Positions 1 through 12,095 are shown, counted from the stretch's first letter. The stretch: DNA of 64,000 nucleotides from Bathymodiolus brooksi (GCA_963680875.1 OY804579.1:12291506-12355505); one strand, 5' to 3'. Made by a program: numbers and translations. Notes: generated from the sequence alone by a model not told the origin.

Positions 1-226
1 GTACCCCTTGAAGATTTTTGATGAAAATATCTCCATTTACAGCTGTTGAGTTCAGATTGTGTAATATACCAAAACTTACCTATTCTCTTATATATTACAT
101 TTATTAAGCCAATTTCTAACATAATAAGCATTTTAGCACATATATATGCCTAAGTTGTATATTTAATAGTCAAATACTATGAAATGTTTGCATTTAGCCC
201 CCCCTTTTTTCGTCCCATAAAATGAG

Positions 227-656
227 TTCATGTCATTCTTAATTTTGTTAATTCATGCTTTTACCCCATAAATTATGTAGTTTAAGACATAAAATAAGTT
301 TTTGTATTAGATCTTTTGTTGAAATTCCTTCTAATTCCATCAAATTTGCAAAAATATGATTTATTGAACTTCAAATCTTGGAATTTCTGATGGTGCACAA
401 CTATAATTTCCCCCAACACTCAATAAATATATGCTTCCACATCATTTGTTTCACTGTTTAAGTAAGCTGGATGTTCAAATGTACTGTTACAGCCAAATAA
501 TACTCTAAAACATGAAATCCAAATTGACAATTCATGTCATTCTTAATTTTGTTAATTCATGCTTTTACCCCATACATTATGGAGTTTAAGACATAAAATA
601 AGTTTTTGTATATAGATCTTTAGTTGAAATTCCTTCTAATTCCATCAAAGGAGTGA
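227..656. repeat. Direct duplication, about 125 bp, offset 304 bp
   Basis: The block starting at 227 (ttcatgtcattcttaattt) recurs at 531 with only a few substitutions and small indels, and both copies end near 'ttccatcaaa'. The DNA between them is unrelated to the block. It is a local duplication or the terminal parts of an unrecognised element. No coding potential is seen in either copy. Confidence 0.8.
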
Positions 657-1489
657 GTATGATAAGGGTAGATTTTGGCACAATCTCAGAAACTGTTTAT
701 TTTAATATAATATTAAACACAATCATTGAAAGGTAAGAAAATTTTTTTTTTTGATGATTTCACTTTGTCCTTTGTTGCTTAGCAACGTAAATGGAGGAGA
801 GTCCAATTAATCATTGGAAATTCAAATATGGTGGTTTTATTTTACATATCTTGCATAGTCTTTTCGACAAAATGTTATATTCTGTGTATGTACACTCTAA
901 AAATAATATTCCAATTCTCTATGGTAGCATATAGTATTTTTGTGTAGTTTTGTCACCCTAGTAACGGTTTTGTAAACATTAAATTAGCCTATATTATTGC
1001 AATTAATGGTTGAATTTTGACAACTACGATCTTTTGACTTGATATTTGATTAAGCGGTACATTTTTGTCAAGTTATACACACTACAAATGTCATTTCATA
1101 TTTCAAAAATACATTTTGATATTTTTATTCATAGCTACATGTATGCCCCGTCCATAGCAACAGGTTTCCCTATGCACAGTATTTTCCTGTAGATCTCATG
1201 GACCTTTTATTTAATCAAGAAAAAAAATTCTACAACAGCACCTTAGCAGATCTAGAGACATCTTATCATTTACTAACCAGAATATATTATATGAATTCCT
1301 TAAACCTTGCAATGTCCCTAGTAACCAAATATTATCCCTAGCAACCGCAGAAACTCGTCAATGCTGAGCTCTGTAAATTGCTTTTTTTAAATCTTTTTAT
1401 AACCGAATGTTGATCTTTTTATTTTTTAAATCATGAGAGGAAATTATTCTTAGTAATTAGAATGTCAAAGGAACCAAGTCAACTGCAAA
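657..1489. other. AT-rich non-coding stretch with RFX-like half-sites
   Basis: No convincing exon or known repeat is seen here. The one notable motif is the palindrome gttgcttagcaac at 774-786, which matches an RFX X-box. Related half-sites of the form cc(c)tag(c/t)aac occur near 956, 1317 and 1338, with a variant catagcaac near 1153. A promoter role is not supported, because no first exon follows. Confidence 0.4.
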
Positions 1490-1843
1490 GAAATGAATCA
1501 TGGAAGCCAGAATGTGTTGGGAGTTTTAACATAGATTGGCGGATATTATGCGTTATTAGTCTCGAGATGTTATATATCCCGTTTTAAAGGGCAGTGGTTT
1601 TGTTAAAAGGTTCGGCTTTTAACAAAACCACTGCCCTTTAAAACGGGATATATAACATCTAAAGACTGATAACATTTTTATCTGAATGTTCCAACATTAA
1701 TAAGTGTGTCCTTATTATAGGAAAAACATAAATACGTGTATCAACGTATATTATCCCGAGCCAGAAGCGAGGGATAAAATTTACTAATATCCGCCAATCC
1801 ATGCTAAAACTCAAAACCCATTTTGGCTTCCATGATTTATTTC
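1490..1843. mobile_element. Foldback element with nested perfect hairpin
   Basis: The outer arms, about 1490-1548 and 1787-1843, are imperfect inverted copies (…catggaagcc…ggcggatatta against taatatccgcc…ggcttccatg). Inside them lies a perfect inverted repeat: 1565-1608 pairs with 1617-1660 over 44 of 44 bases with an 8-base loop (ggttcggc). Between the inner hairpin and the right outer arm are about 125 bases of unrelated AT-rich DNA. Nested inverted repeats of this kind are typical of foldback transposons. No ORF is present. Confidence 0.75.
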
Positions 1844-2446
1844 GATTCTGATATGTCTAAGAGTACAAATACGGTAGTATACTTTGATTGGAAGACGGTA
1901 ATTTATATTTACGGTATCTTCAAACTTTTTTTGTTGAGAAAAGTAAAACGTGATAAATTATATAAATAGAATGCTTGGTAATACTGTATTATCGGTCATG
2001 GCCCATTAAAGGGATATTGTCTACCACAATCGTAATTTTTTCATACCCAAAATTATTGTCGTTTTCCGTACTGACCTTCATAAAATGAAGATTAAACACC
2101 GAATTATTGGCGAATACGCTACGAAACGTTGTTTTTTCGATATAAAAAAGCTGACCATCGTTACTGGAAGCTAATTAATTATTCACTGACCTGAGCGAGG
2201 CCAAATCTATTTTTATCTATTTTTATGCCAGTAGCCCGGATGCTGCAGCATGGATGTTAAAATTTGTGTTTGTTTACCTCGCAAATACGGCTGTTTTATG
2301 CTATTCATTGACAATAATTTGCTGTTGCCAGGTGCAAGATTACATATATTGAATAATATCTACCAAAAATGATCATAGGCATCATCATAAATTCATAAAA
2401 TATGAAAAACGATTGAGAAAAGAAGGAAACAACATGTTCGGCTTAC

Positions 2447-2583
2447 CTATCAAACAAAATATTTGCAAATTCAGCGCGAGTTTGGACGCGTAGCACTTCC
2501 TTGAGTTCGTTCCAACGGTCCAACTGATCCCCTATATATATCCTGCATTTGTTCCATTTGGAAGATACTTCACTTCTATTCAT
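2447..2583 (-). CDS. Unrecognised N-terminal exon inside the TTAA element
   Basis: A minus-strand reading frame of 45 complete codons starts at an ATG (2583) and ends at a good splice donor (GATAG|GTAAGC, donor at 2441-2446). The frame is open for another 20 codons upstream but without an ATG, so the true start is uncertain. The peptide is basic with an amphipathic Trp/Leu/Glu-rich segment (WNKCRIYIGDQLDRW, then NELKEVLRVQTRAEFA), which looks like real protein and not random translation. I do not recognise the family. It lies in the block inserted between the left TIR segments and diverges from the helicase fragment at 2981. It may be the first exon of a gene carried or captured by the element. 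Confidence 0.45.
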
Positions 2584-2980
2584 CTTTCTCTCTGAATCCG
2601 TCAAAGTCCGCTTTCTTGCACGCGTTGACACTTTCTCTTTTGCCCAAGAACCACATGTTGTTTATTGTTTCTAAACAGTGCGCATGCTCAAGACGGGATC
2701 ACATAGAAGGCCATATGAATAGATTTGAATATTGTCATCCAGGACAATAATTCTGATAACGATAGTTTTGGGTCTTTTTTGTCAGCATAACTCGGTGCAT
2801 CTTCGCTAGCCAAGGGTTACGATTCGGGTCCCCCTTCTCTCCACCCTTGGCGGTTCTAGAATATATTTTGAAATTCGCGCGCAATGCCACCTGGTGGATT
2901 ATTGAAGTTGCACCCCTTAGATAGTCGTCATCGCCAGCCGATCAGAATCGTTTTGTTATACGTATGTTGAAGAGTTGAAA

Positions 2981-3115
2981 ATGGCAGCGCCCAGTGAAGA
3001 AAAACTTATTTGTGATAAATTTAATTTGGAAGCACTTACTGTCAACCAAGTGAAAAGTTTCAAAGCTTTGGCAGACGGGAAAGATGTTTTCATTGGAACC
3101 AAAACGGGAAGTGGC
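2981..3115 (+). pseudogene. RecQ-like helicase, N-terminal fragment broken in Walker A
   Basis: The ATG at 2981 is in good context (gaaaATGg) and opens 45 codons that read like the start of a RecQ-type superfamily-II DNA helicase: a Q-motif-like segment (LEALTVNQVKSFKALADGKD) followed by the Walker A loop GTKTGSG. Such helicases unwind DNA with ATP. The similarity stops exactly after GTKTGSG, where the family continues with the catalytic Lys-Ser (GKS). Here the frame runs into IFAYISS and unrelated sequence up to 3286, so no active protein can be made. The fragment lies between the inverted arms of the TTAA element. It could be a captured host exon or the remnant of a helicase gene of a larger autonomous relative. 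The assignment rests on motif reading only. Confidence 0.5.
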
Positions 3116-3393
3116 ATCTTTGCTTACATTTCGTCGATAACATGTGCTCCGTGTAAAACGTCTTCTGATTGGATACGTGTACTGGTAGCCGTGACCAATG
3201 AAATATTAAAGCGCGAATCCTCAAAATGTATTCTAGATCCGCCAAGGTGGAGGGAAGGGGGGACCCGAATCGTAACCCTTGGCTAGCGAAGATGAACTCG
3301 GTGTTAATCCTCATTTTATAAAGGTCAGTACGGAAAACGACAATAATTTTGGGTATGAAAAAATTACGATTTTAGTAGACAATATCCCTTTAA

Positions 3394-3659
3394 GTTAACC
3401 TTAATTTCATGGAAAATTCGTTGTAGACAAATAGACAAGACAAATACTTTATTAAAGTCTCACCTCTCCTATTATAAAACAATTATATACATACATATTA
3501 TATATAAAACAAATAAGAGCCACCCTTAAAAGAGTTATGAGAGACTATATATATGTACAATCAACAATGTATGTCATAAACGTACATTTCTTATTTCTAA
3601 TGACATAAGAAATATTGTATGTTGTACGTCACGGAATACGTAACTACTAAAAATAACTA
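3394..3659 (-). repeat. Possible LINE 3' tail, reversed
   Basis: The stretch 3425-3470 read on the minus strand is aataaagtatttgtcttgtc, followed by short tcttgtc/tatttgtc repeats. This resembles the simple-repeat tails of non-LTR retrotransposons, such as the attctattct tail near 9230. The rest up to 3659 is AT-rich and featureless. The call is weak. Confidence 0.3.
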
Positions 3660-3862
3660 GCGTGCTCGCCTCGAGTGCAGTAGATCGTGGGTTCGAGCCT
3701 CGATCGGATCAAACCAAAGACCATAAAATTGGTATTTGTTTCTTCTGCGCTAAGCACGCAGCATTAAGGAGAAAGAGCCAAGACTGGTTGTCTCGGAATC
3801 AGGATAATGTGGGGCGACATGTCTATCAACAGATTGTTGTTTCAGTGATCTAGCACTATAAA
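3660..3862 (+). repeat. tRNA-derived SINE, 5' truncated (family S)
   Basis: The copy begins inside the tRNA-like head (cgtgctcgcctcgagtgc) and contains a Pol III box B (ggttcgagcct at 3691-3701). A body follows (ggtatttgtttcttctgcgc … gataatgtgg) that is shared with the split SINE at 40091-41668. Box A is missing here, so this copy cannot be transcribed from its own promoter. Bivalve genomes contain several tRNA-SINE families (for example RUDI and the Biva-SINEs); which one this is cannot be told from the sequence alone. Confidence 0.75.
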
Positions 3863-5335
3863 AAATACAACTAAGCGAAACTTTTAGCTTTTTGAGGTAT
3901 AAAATATACATATTGGAATATAATAGCTGTAGTAAAATCTACCATGTTATATAAAAAAAAATTTTTTACGGTCGTTCAATACAAAATTATGTTTATTTCA
4001 TATCACAGTAATTAATATGAGCGAGAAACAGGATACATTTTTTTCCTTTCTTTTCTTTTATCATTTTACGAATTTTATCTAGAATTTACATATACAACGA
4101 GTGGAAATTTGAGAAAAGGAAGTGAAATTTGATATTGTCTTATGATCGAGGTAAAAGTCCACGTTTTAGTGACTACAACCAAATCGAATTTTTTTCTACC
4201 GAAGAATATCTCCTATTTTATTTATTACTTAAGAGTGTAATATTTTTAAAGAGTGATGCCGTCATGGTCAACAATTCCATCATTAACAACAAAGCGAACA
4301 GCCACCTCTAATTATTGAACACGAAAAAAGACTGCGACAAATATCGTTGGAAATCGATGTCGTGTCTTGTGACAGGCACACAAATGGGGTGGGGTTAAAC
4401 GGGTTAACGGGATCCCAACCCTCCCATCTTGATAATTGGATCTCCAACGGCAATACAGGTATAAACAAACGATAAAACGTGCACGGATTCGGTTCCAGTT
4501 AATAAGATTACAACTATACTAAATAGTAGTTAAATCACAACCTTTAAGAAGATTTTAGCTACTCGTGTTTGTTAATTATACGTCGCCATAAAATCATGAA
4601 TGGAAAATACCCTTTTTTGGTCAAATCTTTGATTGTAGAATTCACCATTGTGCTTATACACAAGATCTTTATAGCGGTAATACAATTTCGTGAAAGTTTT
4701 CAATAATATATGAAAACGAAACCTTTTTAATATCGCGAGATTACGGGTCATTGACGACAGAAACATGATGACAAAAATGTGCAAAACGAACAAAATGAAA
4801 CTTGACGACGGAAAGAAAGATCGTCTCTTTTGTAGTGTGTTAAATTTAGCTTGAAAAGGGTATTAAATTAAGCTCAAATTTGACACGAGTCACTTGTAAT
4901 GTTAGCTTTGGATACATTTAAATTAGGATTAGTTATGATATCGTCCAAGTATTTGCAATTATTGTTGAGTAATCTAATCAGTGAGTGCTTATAGCAGTAT
5001 AAAACAAATCAGCAATGAGAGCAGCACTTTTCGTTCCCATTGGAATTCCAATAAGTCGGAGAAACATCATACTGCCAAAACGAACAAAAATGTCTGTAAC
5101 AAACAATTGATAGCATAAATCATGTCCTCGCAAGTTCAATTGCGGTATTTATCTCTTTTATCACCAGTAATAATGATTCAGCACGTGTGATCGCGTATTT
5201 AATTAAATATGGAAACTTGTCCTTGATAGCGAGCATCGCAAGATGCGAGCTAAACAGCAACATGTGTGTAAGGAGATGAATCAATATACTAACAATACCA
5301 ACCGGAAGTGGTTTTTAAGTTTCAGCATAGAATGG
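3863..5335. other. AT-rich stretch without recognisable features
   Basis: Open frames in this stretch are short and show no conserved motif, and no splice-flanked coding block was found. Nothing else was seen. Confidence 0.4.
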
Positions 5336-5525
5336 ACAATCGGAGCGAATGACAGGAAATAGCCTATTAATTAGAATAAAAAATAACAATCCAGTTTAAA
5401 AATAACAAACAAAAATAAAGAATCCGTACAGCTTCTTTACATGAAACGATTAATTTATTTAACCAATTGACAATGGCTAGACCTTCTTCTTTCTTCCCTT
5501 AAAAAGCTGTCGTCACACGATTTTC
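5336..5525 (+). repeat. Dispersed repeat, copy 1 (partner at 10196)
   Basis: The stretch from 'gacaggaaatagcc' through 'gtacagcttctttacatgaa' to 'agctgtcgtcacac' recurs in the same orientation at 10196-10392, with a poly-C insertion there. The block is non-coding and has no obvious terminal repeats. Confidence 0.75.
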
Positions 5526-8230
5526 ATAGTTTACGTCACACAAGTATTACGTCACGTCATTCATTCATGATCGCTGTCACTGTCAGAGTAAACAATCATT
5601 GCCCTGCGTTTCTCAAGTTGGTGGCGATATACAGTTGGTTGCCGAATAATTGTTTATGTATTGAACGGTGCATGCAGATCCCAGCACATGCAGCAATGTG
5701 AAAAGAATGTCTTAATATTTTAAATTAATATGAGGCAGATGCAACCTGAAACGCTCCCGAAGAACAGTAATTTTTCTTCCTGTTTACAAAATATCAAGCT
5801 TAAAAATAACACCACCTAAAACTCCAAACAGTTTTCGTATCAGCTACCGAACATTGTTTCATTTTTATTTCGATTAGAGTTCCGGTTTAGGTCACGTGAT
5901 TTTTCTTTTAATTTATTTCCGGTTTGGCAGCCATATTGTTGAAGATTTTGAAGTGCCATAGCAGTACATATTCATACTTCTACCATTAACGCTCCCGAAC
6001 TTCGGGAGCGTAGTAAGATAAATCTTGAGTACTTTGCGATTTTCCTGACGGAAATTCCGCAATGTTTACAAAGACGTCACTGGGGTTTTCTCGCATTCCT
6101 AACCTATGACGTCACGAAAGTTAGTTCCGACTAAAGTACATCTTGTATCACATAGGTTGTATCTAATATGGAGTAGGCATTGCCTAGAGGCGAGCACAGC
6201 ATTTCTGTCTGGCCAGTGTGTATATATTTGAGTGAAAGTTGAATATCACAAAATAATATAAGTAGGCATGGCCTATAGAGAGGACATTAGTATTTGAAAT
6301 TAAATTATATCCCCTATGACATCCATTGGAAAGTTAAATGAAGTAGAATAGAAAAGTATGAGAAAAAAGTATGGAATCTTTTATTGTTGCACTAGGGACA
6401 GTGCAAACAGTAGTACGCGGGTGGTATCAACCATTATAAAGCCTAAAGGGGTAGTAGACGCCGGTGTCTGTAAAATGAAAGTATGACCGTCTTTTAAGTC
6501 ATAAGAAAAGAGTTTTATTACGAAAATATCAATTAATGCAACCAACATACATAAGCAATATTGGCCTATACCATGCTATGTACAGCCGATATATATTCAT
6601 GAAGTGTAAATGATGAATGACGTACGGTCAGCGCCGTCTTGTCAGAAATATAGGCCCCGGTCAAAGCAGTGCACTAAGGCCCATATCTATACAAACACTC
6701 ACAGAAATAAAATTATAAATGGTCGTTAAAATTAAACATATATTTCTTGTATTGATACTTCCAACAAAATCAGTGTTTAAAAATTAAAAATTATGCCGTA
6801 TACAACATACATAGATTAGCATGGGGTTCATTTGCTTGTGTGACCACCGGGCAACTGTCCATTGTGCCCATACATAAGACCGCACTGCGTACGGCTACTT
6901 TGATACTGATAATCTTCATTTCGACATTTTAAAGTATGTGTATTTGGGCCAATATTATGCTATCTCCAAGTGAACAAAATAGTTTTTAGTTTTAAAAGAA
7001 TTATATAGGTACCGCTTTCATCAGACATGTCTCTGCTTTCACATACAAAATATTTATCAATATTCAATATTTTTTTTATTGGAAAAAGCACAGTAGAGGC
7101 GAGATATATATATTAAGGCAATATTCAGTATCGAAATCATACTCTTTAAAATTATCTGTGACAAGATTATACAGAGACATATATTCCTTCTTGTGTAATG
7201 TTATTACCTTTTAAAGTTTCAACAACAAGCTGATTAATAATTTTATAGCATTTATTTTAGAAAGACTGAGTTTAATAAATAATAACAGATATACATATAG
7301 TATGAACGCCATAATTAATAGTTAAATAAATAAAATTCATCGTGTCTTACTATTCTAAACCATTGTCGGCAAATGTTGATAGTATTCAAATATTTTGTAG
7401 GATCAGTCTGACGGAAAATGTATGAATAAACAAATGGGTACTGATAGAAATAATTAACACTAACAGAAATAAGGAAAAACTAATGCGTTTCTTGTTCCTT
7501 GCAAGCACATCATGGTTAGAAAATGTTTGTTACTTAGCCAAAGAAATAATAAATGCAAAAATTGTATGAAAATGAAAAATGTTAATGTTCACCACTATCT
7601 TTTCTTATCAGAGACATATGAGCGGTGGCAAGGGGCACATGCACACCCCCCCCCCCCCCCCCCCCTTTGGCAAAATTTTAAAAAGCTGGATTTTTAGTAT
7701 ACTTTAGGATTTTTGTGATATTTATTTGGAATTACCATTATTCAACACAACTAAACCGTACGAAAGGTAGGAATTAAGTATAAATATGAACAGGTGTCAT
7801 CCCTTGTGATATTTTAGTACTGCACATTGATAGCACAGGCACTCGAATTCCGGACCCCCCTTTTTCCTCATTTGGTCCTCCCGCGATTATGGTATGGATC
7901 TTTGTCTGGAAGTATATCTTTGAACCATTTATCCATATTTTACAACATTTCGTGTTACAACTCTCTCGTTCTACTAACTTTTGTTTCTAGGTCCAGCTGC
8001 CGTATTACTTATATATACATAAAGGTATGAAACAATCGTCAAAATACAAAGAGGGAATCCTCGCTTCGACTCGATATTTTACAATAACGCGCCAGTTTTA
8101 AAAAGGACCTTCGCTTGTCCTCGTCTCAAAAATAATTTCCCTTCATTCCTATCTAGTTTATACGTACGAATAACAAATATTTATTGACGAAATTCAAGTT
8201 TATTCTCGACGACACATCCAACTTTCCTCC
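5526..8230. other. AT-rich stretch with short palindromes and a C20 tract
   Basis: No gene is recognised. Small features are the palindrome cgctcccgaacttcgggagcg (5991-6011, quoted here as two 10/11-base arms), with a related half copy near 5749, and an uninterrupted run of 20 C at 7646-7665. The run follows 'gcacatgcaca' and would form a G-rich tract on the minus strand. Confidence 0.5.
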
Positions 8231-8265
8231 ACTCGTGCCCATTCAGGAGGTCAGCCGAACATATT

Positions 8266-9238
8266 TTGTTTCGCGCTATTGTAAAACAACACTATTTGGA
8301 ATTGTGGACAAAACAAGCCCATTCACTTAGAGAGGGAAAATTAAGAACTTATTTAAAAATAAAAACCAATTTTGGATATGAAAATTATTTGTCAATCATT
8401 AAACATTTTGAGCAGAGAAGAAGGTTGTCCAAATTAAGAATATCAGCTCACAAATTACAAATAGAAATAGGAAGATACCAGGGTACTCTCCGGGAAAACC
8501 GCATTTGTTGCAGGTGCACTTCGGGTCAGGTAGAAGATGAGATCCATTATTTACTTCATTGTACTTGCCATGCAAACCATAGGGAAATTTTTACTACATA
8601 TTTGACATCTGAGTGTCAAAATTTTCAAAATTTAGATGACAAATGTAAACTCATATGGATCTTAAATAATGAAGACCCAACTATACTCAGATATCTTTGT
8701 CAATAACTTTTATCAACAACTATTTGATTAAATGGAATTGGAGATCTGCAAACTGGATGACCTGCATTGAGCATGAGAAAGAAAATATTCTTTTTGGCAT
8801 CGTCCCTTGATGCTCACTGCTGGTTATCCAAAAGCTCTGATCCCTTTCCATGTTCCAAACAATATTCCTTCCACATCAACATGGCCGGTCTGCATTAGAC
8901 ACAAGTAGGACTTTATTCCTTTTAGCATCGACTCAAGGTGTCTCTTGCAGATTGGTGATGAATCACCTGATATATATGTACAGTGTATATGTTCTCTCTC
9001 ATCACCCCACCCCCCTCATATATATGTGAGTAAGTGTATGTACGTTTATGTGCATATATCTCTTTTCCTGCCCGAGTGTGCCTGCACCACAATTATTGAT
9101 ATTTAAGTTGATATATTGTTGTTGTGTATCAATCATAATTGTTATTTGTATTGTTGTTGTGTATCAATCATAATTGTTATTTGTATATGCCCTCCTGGGG
9201 CCCTGATTTGGTTAATAAACTTATTCTATTCTATACAG
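8266..9238 (+). mobile_element. LINE 3' fragment (post-RT domain and 3' UTR)
   Basis: An uninterrupted frame at 8266-8706 (146 codons; the ORF begins at a non-ATG codon, so it is a fragment) encodes the C-terminal region that follows the reverse transcriptase in many non-LTR elements: a basic stretch (LRTYLKIKTNFGYENYL), an RRLSKLRISAHKL segment, and a Cys/His cluster (CCRC…H-LLHC-C). The stop is at 8704-8706. A 530-bp 3' UTR follows, containing a 35-bp direct duplication at about 9115-9186 (ttgttgttgtgtatcaatca…). It ends with ttaataaac and an attctattct tail, as expected for LINE 3' ends. The endonuclease and RT core are absent, so this is a 5'-truncated, dead copy. The frame is intact, suggesting fairly recent insertion. 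Confidence 0.75.
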
Positions 9239-11080
9239 TAACGAAATGTCAATATAAATCTGGAGTGCGACAGTGAAATGCAGTTGGGCGTGACATAAAA
9301 TGTCCATACGTCAAAAAATGACCAGATTCGTGTTGTCTTAAGAGTCATTCACAGTGATAAAAAAAAATGAACAGTTGTTGTCCTTAACCTGATAGTCCAT
9401 GTTAACATAAAGTCCTTTCCGTACGCCAGTGTTGTATTAATCAAAGTTTTGATCGATCCGAGTAAATATTTAGACCACCCGCGTAGATTCTGCAAAAAAT
9501 AAAACAAAACTAAAACATACCAAGGCGAGTTTTTCTACATCGGCTGCAAATGGTCCAAAAAATAAATTTGATATTTTCTGAAAATATTGTAGTTCAAAAT
9601 TAGTCAAATTTATTCTATAATCATCTTTTACTAATCCGTAACTAGAAAGGTTTTTATCTAATAATCTGGACACGCTTGAAAAAAGTGCTGTGTTTGTTTA
9701 CATGTCGTCACGATTTACGGAATTGACGCAGTTGCAAATGAAATAGATGTCGTTTTGAAATTTTTTGACTCGGGATTGAAAATACAAGATTTTAATTAAA
9801 ATTCCGCGAAATGTTGTTGACGACTTTGGCCTATGTCTATGAATAACATGACGTCATGACTTTGATAGCGAGATGTCATTCTGATTAATTTAACAATGTA
9901 AGCACCTTTTATTGTCTTTTGTTACTTAAATACGATTTTTAGAAGTTCATGATATCATTTTAGTTTTAAAATCATTTATTGGAGACTTTATTTTTTATTT
10001 TTGGCATTCTCCCCGAGACTGCCAACTTTTATCAACTTCCGGACAAAAGGATTTCAATCTCATCATAAAGAAGATTGTGTGTTGCATGCGCATGCCCATG
10101 TTGCTGTAGAGCTCTCTGTGCTCGCTATTAGCAAAATAGATGTATTTCTATAGAATACATACTTAAGGTTAGATAAATGATCATTACAGAGTGAAGTACA
10201 GGAAACAGCCTTTTAATTTGAATAAAAAATAACTATCCAGTTTAAAAATACCCCCCCCCCCCCCCCCAAAAAAAATAGAAAGGAAACCGTACAGCTTCTT
10301 TACATGAAACGATTAATTTATTTAAAAAACGGACACAATGGGACAATCGTTAGACCTTCTTGTATCGCCCCTAAAGCTGTCGTCACACTATTTCGTTGAT
10401 CATGTCGCTCATGGTTTCAAAACAGAAAAAAAAAGGAATATAAAGATGATTTTGTTTAAAACAATATTGATTCAGTTGACATGCAACCCGTTTATATACA
10501 TTTTTGTACACATGAGACAGAAAAAAACATTCAAAGTCTTGTCGTTTGTGTGATGCAAAAATATCGTTTGCTATGATCTAGCTTTACAAGACCGTGACAA
10601 TGACGAAAAGAGTGGGAAAAAAATATAACTAGAAAACTGCTTTAAATCAGTGAACGCGTTAAAGGTAATTGCTATCTTAACAGCATATCTATGATTTTCT
10701 CTTTAATTCTAAATCTACCTATCAAGCGCTCTTCCGTGCAAAAAAACGTTGCATTTTTCTGCGATATGCCTAGTTTGCAGCTATAGGCCTATAAATCGAC
10801 AATATATGGCCATTTATGGAGTACTACAAACGGTTTAAATTAACTTATATTTTATAGGCAGTAAACGAGTAGAACATGAACAAAAATTATAAGAGCGATT
10901 ACCAGCCTTTTCATTTTTTTTTACCAAAAAAGAACATATTTCGGACATAACATGACTTCAAAGTTTGAAATATATTAGCAGGGGCTCCCAAATGCCCCTA
11001 AAATCTGGTATGTGACACCAGAATTACTGATATTCCTAATAATACTGAAGTTAATAAAATTTTGAGTGTGGGTTACCAAA
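9239..11080. other. AT-rich stretch; repeat copies and a C17 tract
   Basis: It contains the second copy (10196-10392) of the repeat at 5336, with a run of 17 C at 10251-10267. A segment near 9795-9870 (ttccgcgaaatgttgttgac … atgacgtcat) resembles 56418-56480. The open minus-strand frame at 9474-9673 ends at a GTATGT donor-like site but has an in-frame stop right after its only upstream ATG and no known motif. I do not call it a gene. Confidence 0.45.
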
Positions 11081-11081
11081 C

Positions 11082-11311
11082 CTAACGTTAAATCTAGCTG
11101 CAGAACCGTAGCTCTTTATCATGGTCCTTTGTTTTGTCCACAAAAATAAAAAAAATATCCAAAGGACTTATAGGAGCTACGAACCCTCAGCTACGTTAAA
11201 TCTAGCTGCAGAACCGTAGATATTTAGGTCCTTTTTGGTTTTTTCGGGGTCCGCCCTATCAGAAAATTTCACAAGGACCTAAAGAGCTATGGTTCCGCAG
11301 CTACATTAAAT
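11082..11311. repeat. Two adjacent small hairpin elements
   Basis: Two imperfect palindromes of about 107 and 122 bp lie head to tail, at about 11082-11188 and 11190-11311. Each starts gttaaatctagctgcagaac and ends with the inverse (…ggttccgcagctac in the second, gaaccctcagctac in the first). The inner parts also pair (ggtccttt…aaaggac). They look like a tandem pair of one MITE-like hairpin family. Confidence 0.65.
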
Positions 11312-11458
11312 CATCCTCTTAAATATATGTAGGATGGACAGGTTGAGGTTCGGACATGAAAGACCCACTGACTCAGACTGTTGTCTAATATGTACATGTC
11401 TTTCTGTAAAAAATTTTGAAAACGAAATCAATAACTCGTACACACACGTTCAACCGCA

Positions 11459-12095
11459 TTGTATCTTCTTCTTCTTCCAGTGTAGAACAGGAGTCGTCGC
11501 CGACTGTTTTAAGTTCTGCGGGACTAGGCATGCCAGGCACACACAGCTGATGTCTCCAAGACTATGTACAACTAAACACTTCACTATGACACAGTTAAAA
11601 CTATTTACACTGGTTGGCGTTGCTAACCTGTTGTTGGAGGTTAGCCCTGAACTCCTCTATAGAGCTGGCCCCAACTGTGGTGTCTGGTAGGTGGTTCCAT
11701 TCTCGTGCTTTTCTTTGGAAGGAGTTTCTGAGAGTGTCATAATTGGACCTCTCCTGGAAGAACCTATGTTGACCTCTGGTTCTGCTGTCACCAGGTCTGA
11801 GGTATAAGTCTCGGTCGACGTCCACGAGTTGATGCTGGATCTTATACATCATAACGGGTCTGCTTATCCTCCTCCGTTGTTCTAAAGTCTGCCACTCAAG
11901 TGATGTTAACATGCTTGTCACGCATCCTTGTGTTCTGCTGGTGTAATCATTTATGACGAAGCGGGTAGCTCTTCTTTGTACATTTTCTAATGTCTGTATC
12001 AGGGTTTAGGTGGTGGGATCACAAACCATTGCTGCTTATTCCAGGGTTGGTCGTAGGATCGTGAGGTAGCTGGTTTCTCTTACTTGTTTCATTTT
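11459..12095 (-). mobile_element. LINE (CR1/Jockey-like) RT C-terminal fragment
   Basis: Read on the minus strand, 12095-11601 encodes the last part of a non-LTR reverse transcriptase: a segment like YLTILRPTLE, then QRRATRFVINDYTSR, SMLTSLEWQTLEQRRR, and the C-terminal REWNHLPDTTV block, ending at a TAG (11601-11603). The part before about 11922 has in-frame stops (for example where the family has Tyr after PTLE), while 11921-11601 is open. A 3' UTR of about 120 bp ends in a (gaa)n tail at 11461-11478. The catalytic RT core and endonuclease are missing. This is a different lineage from the fragment at 8266. Confidence 0.8.

Larger units (their letters stand above)
2010..3389. mobile_element. 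TTAA-flanked TIR element carrying exon fragments
   Basis: Terminal inverted repeats of about 90 bp start agggatattgtctac at 2010 and end gtagacaatatccct at 3389. Both ends are flanked by TTAA (2006-2009 and 3390-3393), the target duplication used by piggyBac- and Kolobok-type elements. The right arm continues inward to about 3211; its partner on the left is displaced to 2797-2880. A block of about 690 bp (2104-2796) therefore appears to have been inserted into the left arm. The interior holds two divergently oriented coding fragments (2447-2583 minus, 2981-3115 plus), about 400 bp apart. No transposase is visible, so the copy is non-autonomous. Confidence 0.75.

Noticed and set aside
9474..9673. 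Minus-strand frame ending at a GTATGT donor-like site
   Set aside because: The only upstream ATG is followed at once by a stop, the acceptor is weak and no family is recognised. Kept as a possible exon only.
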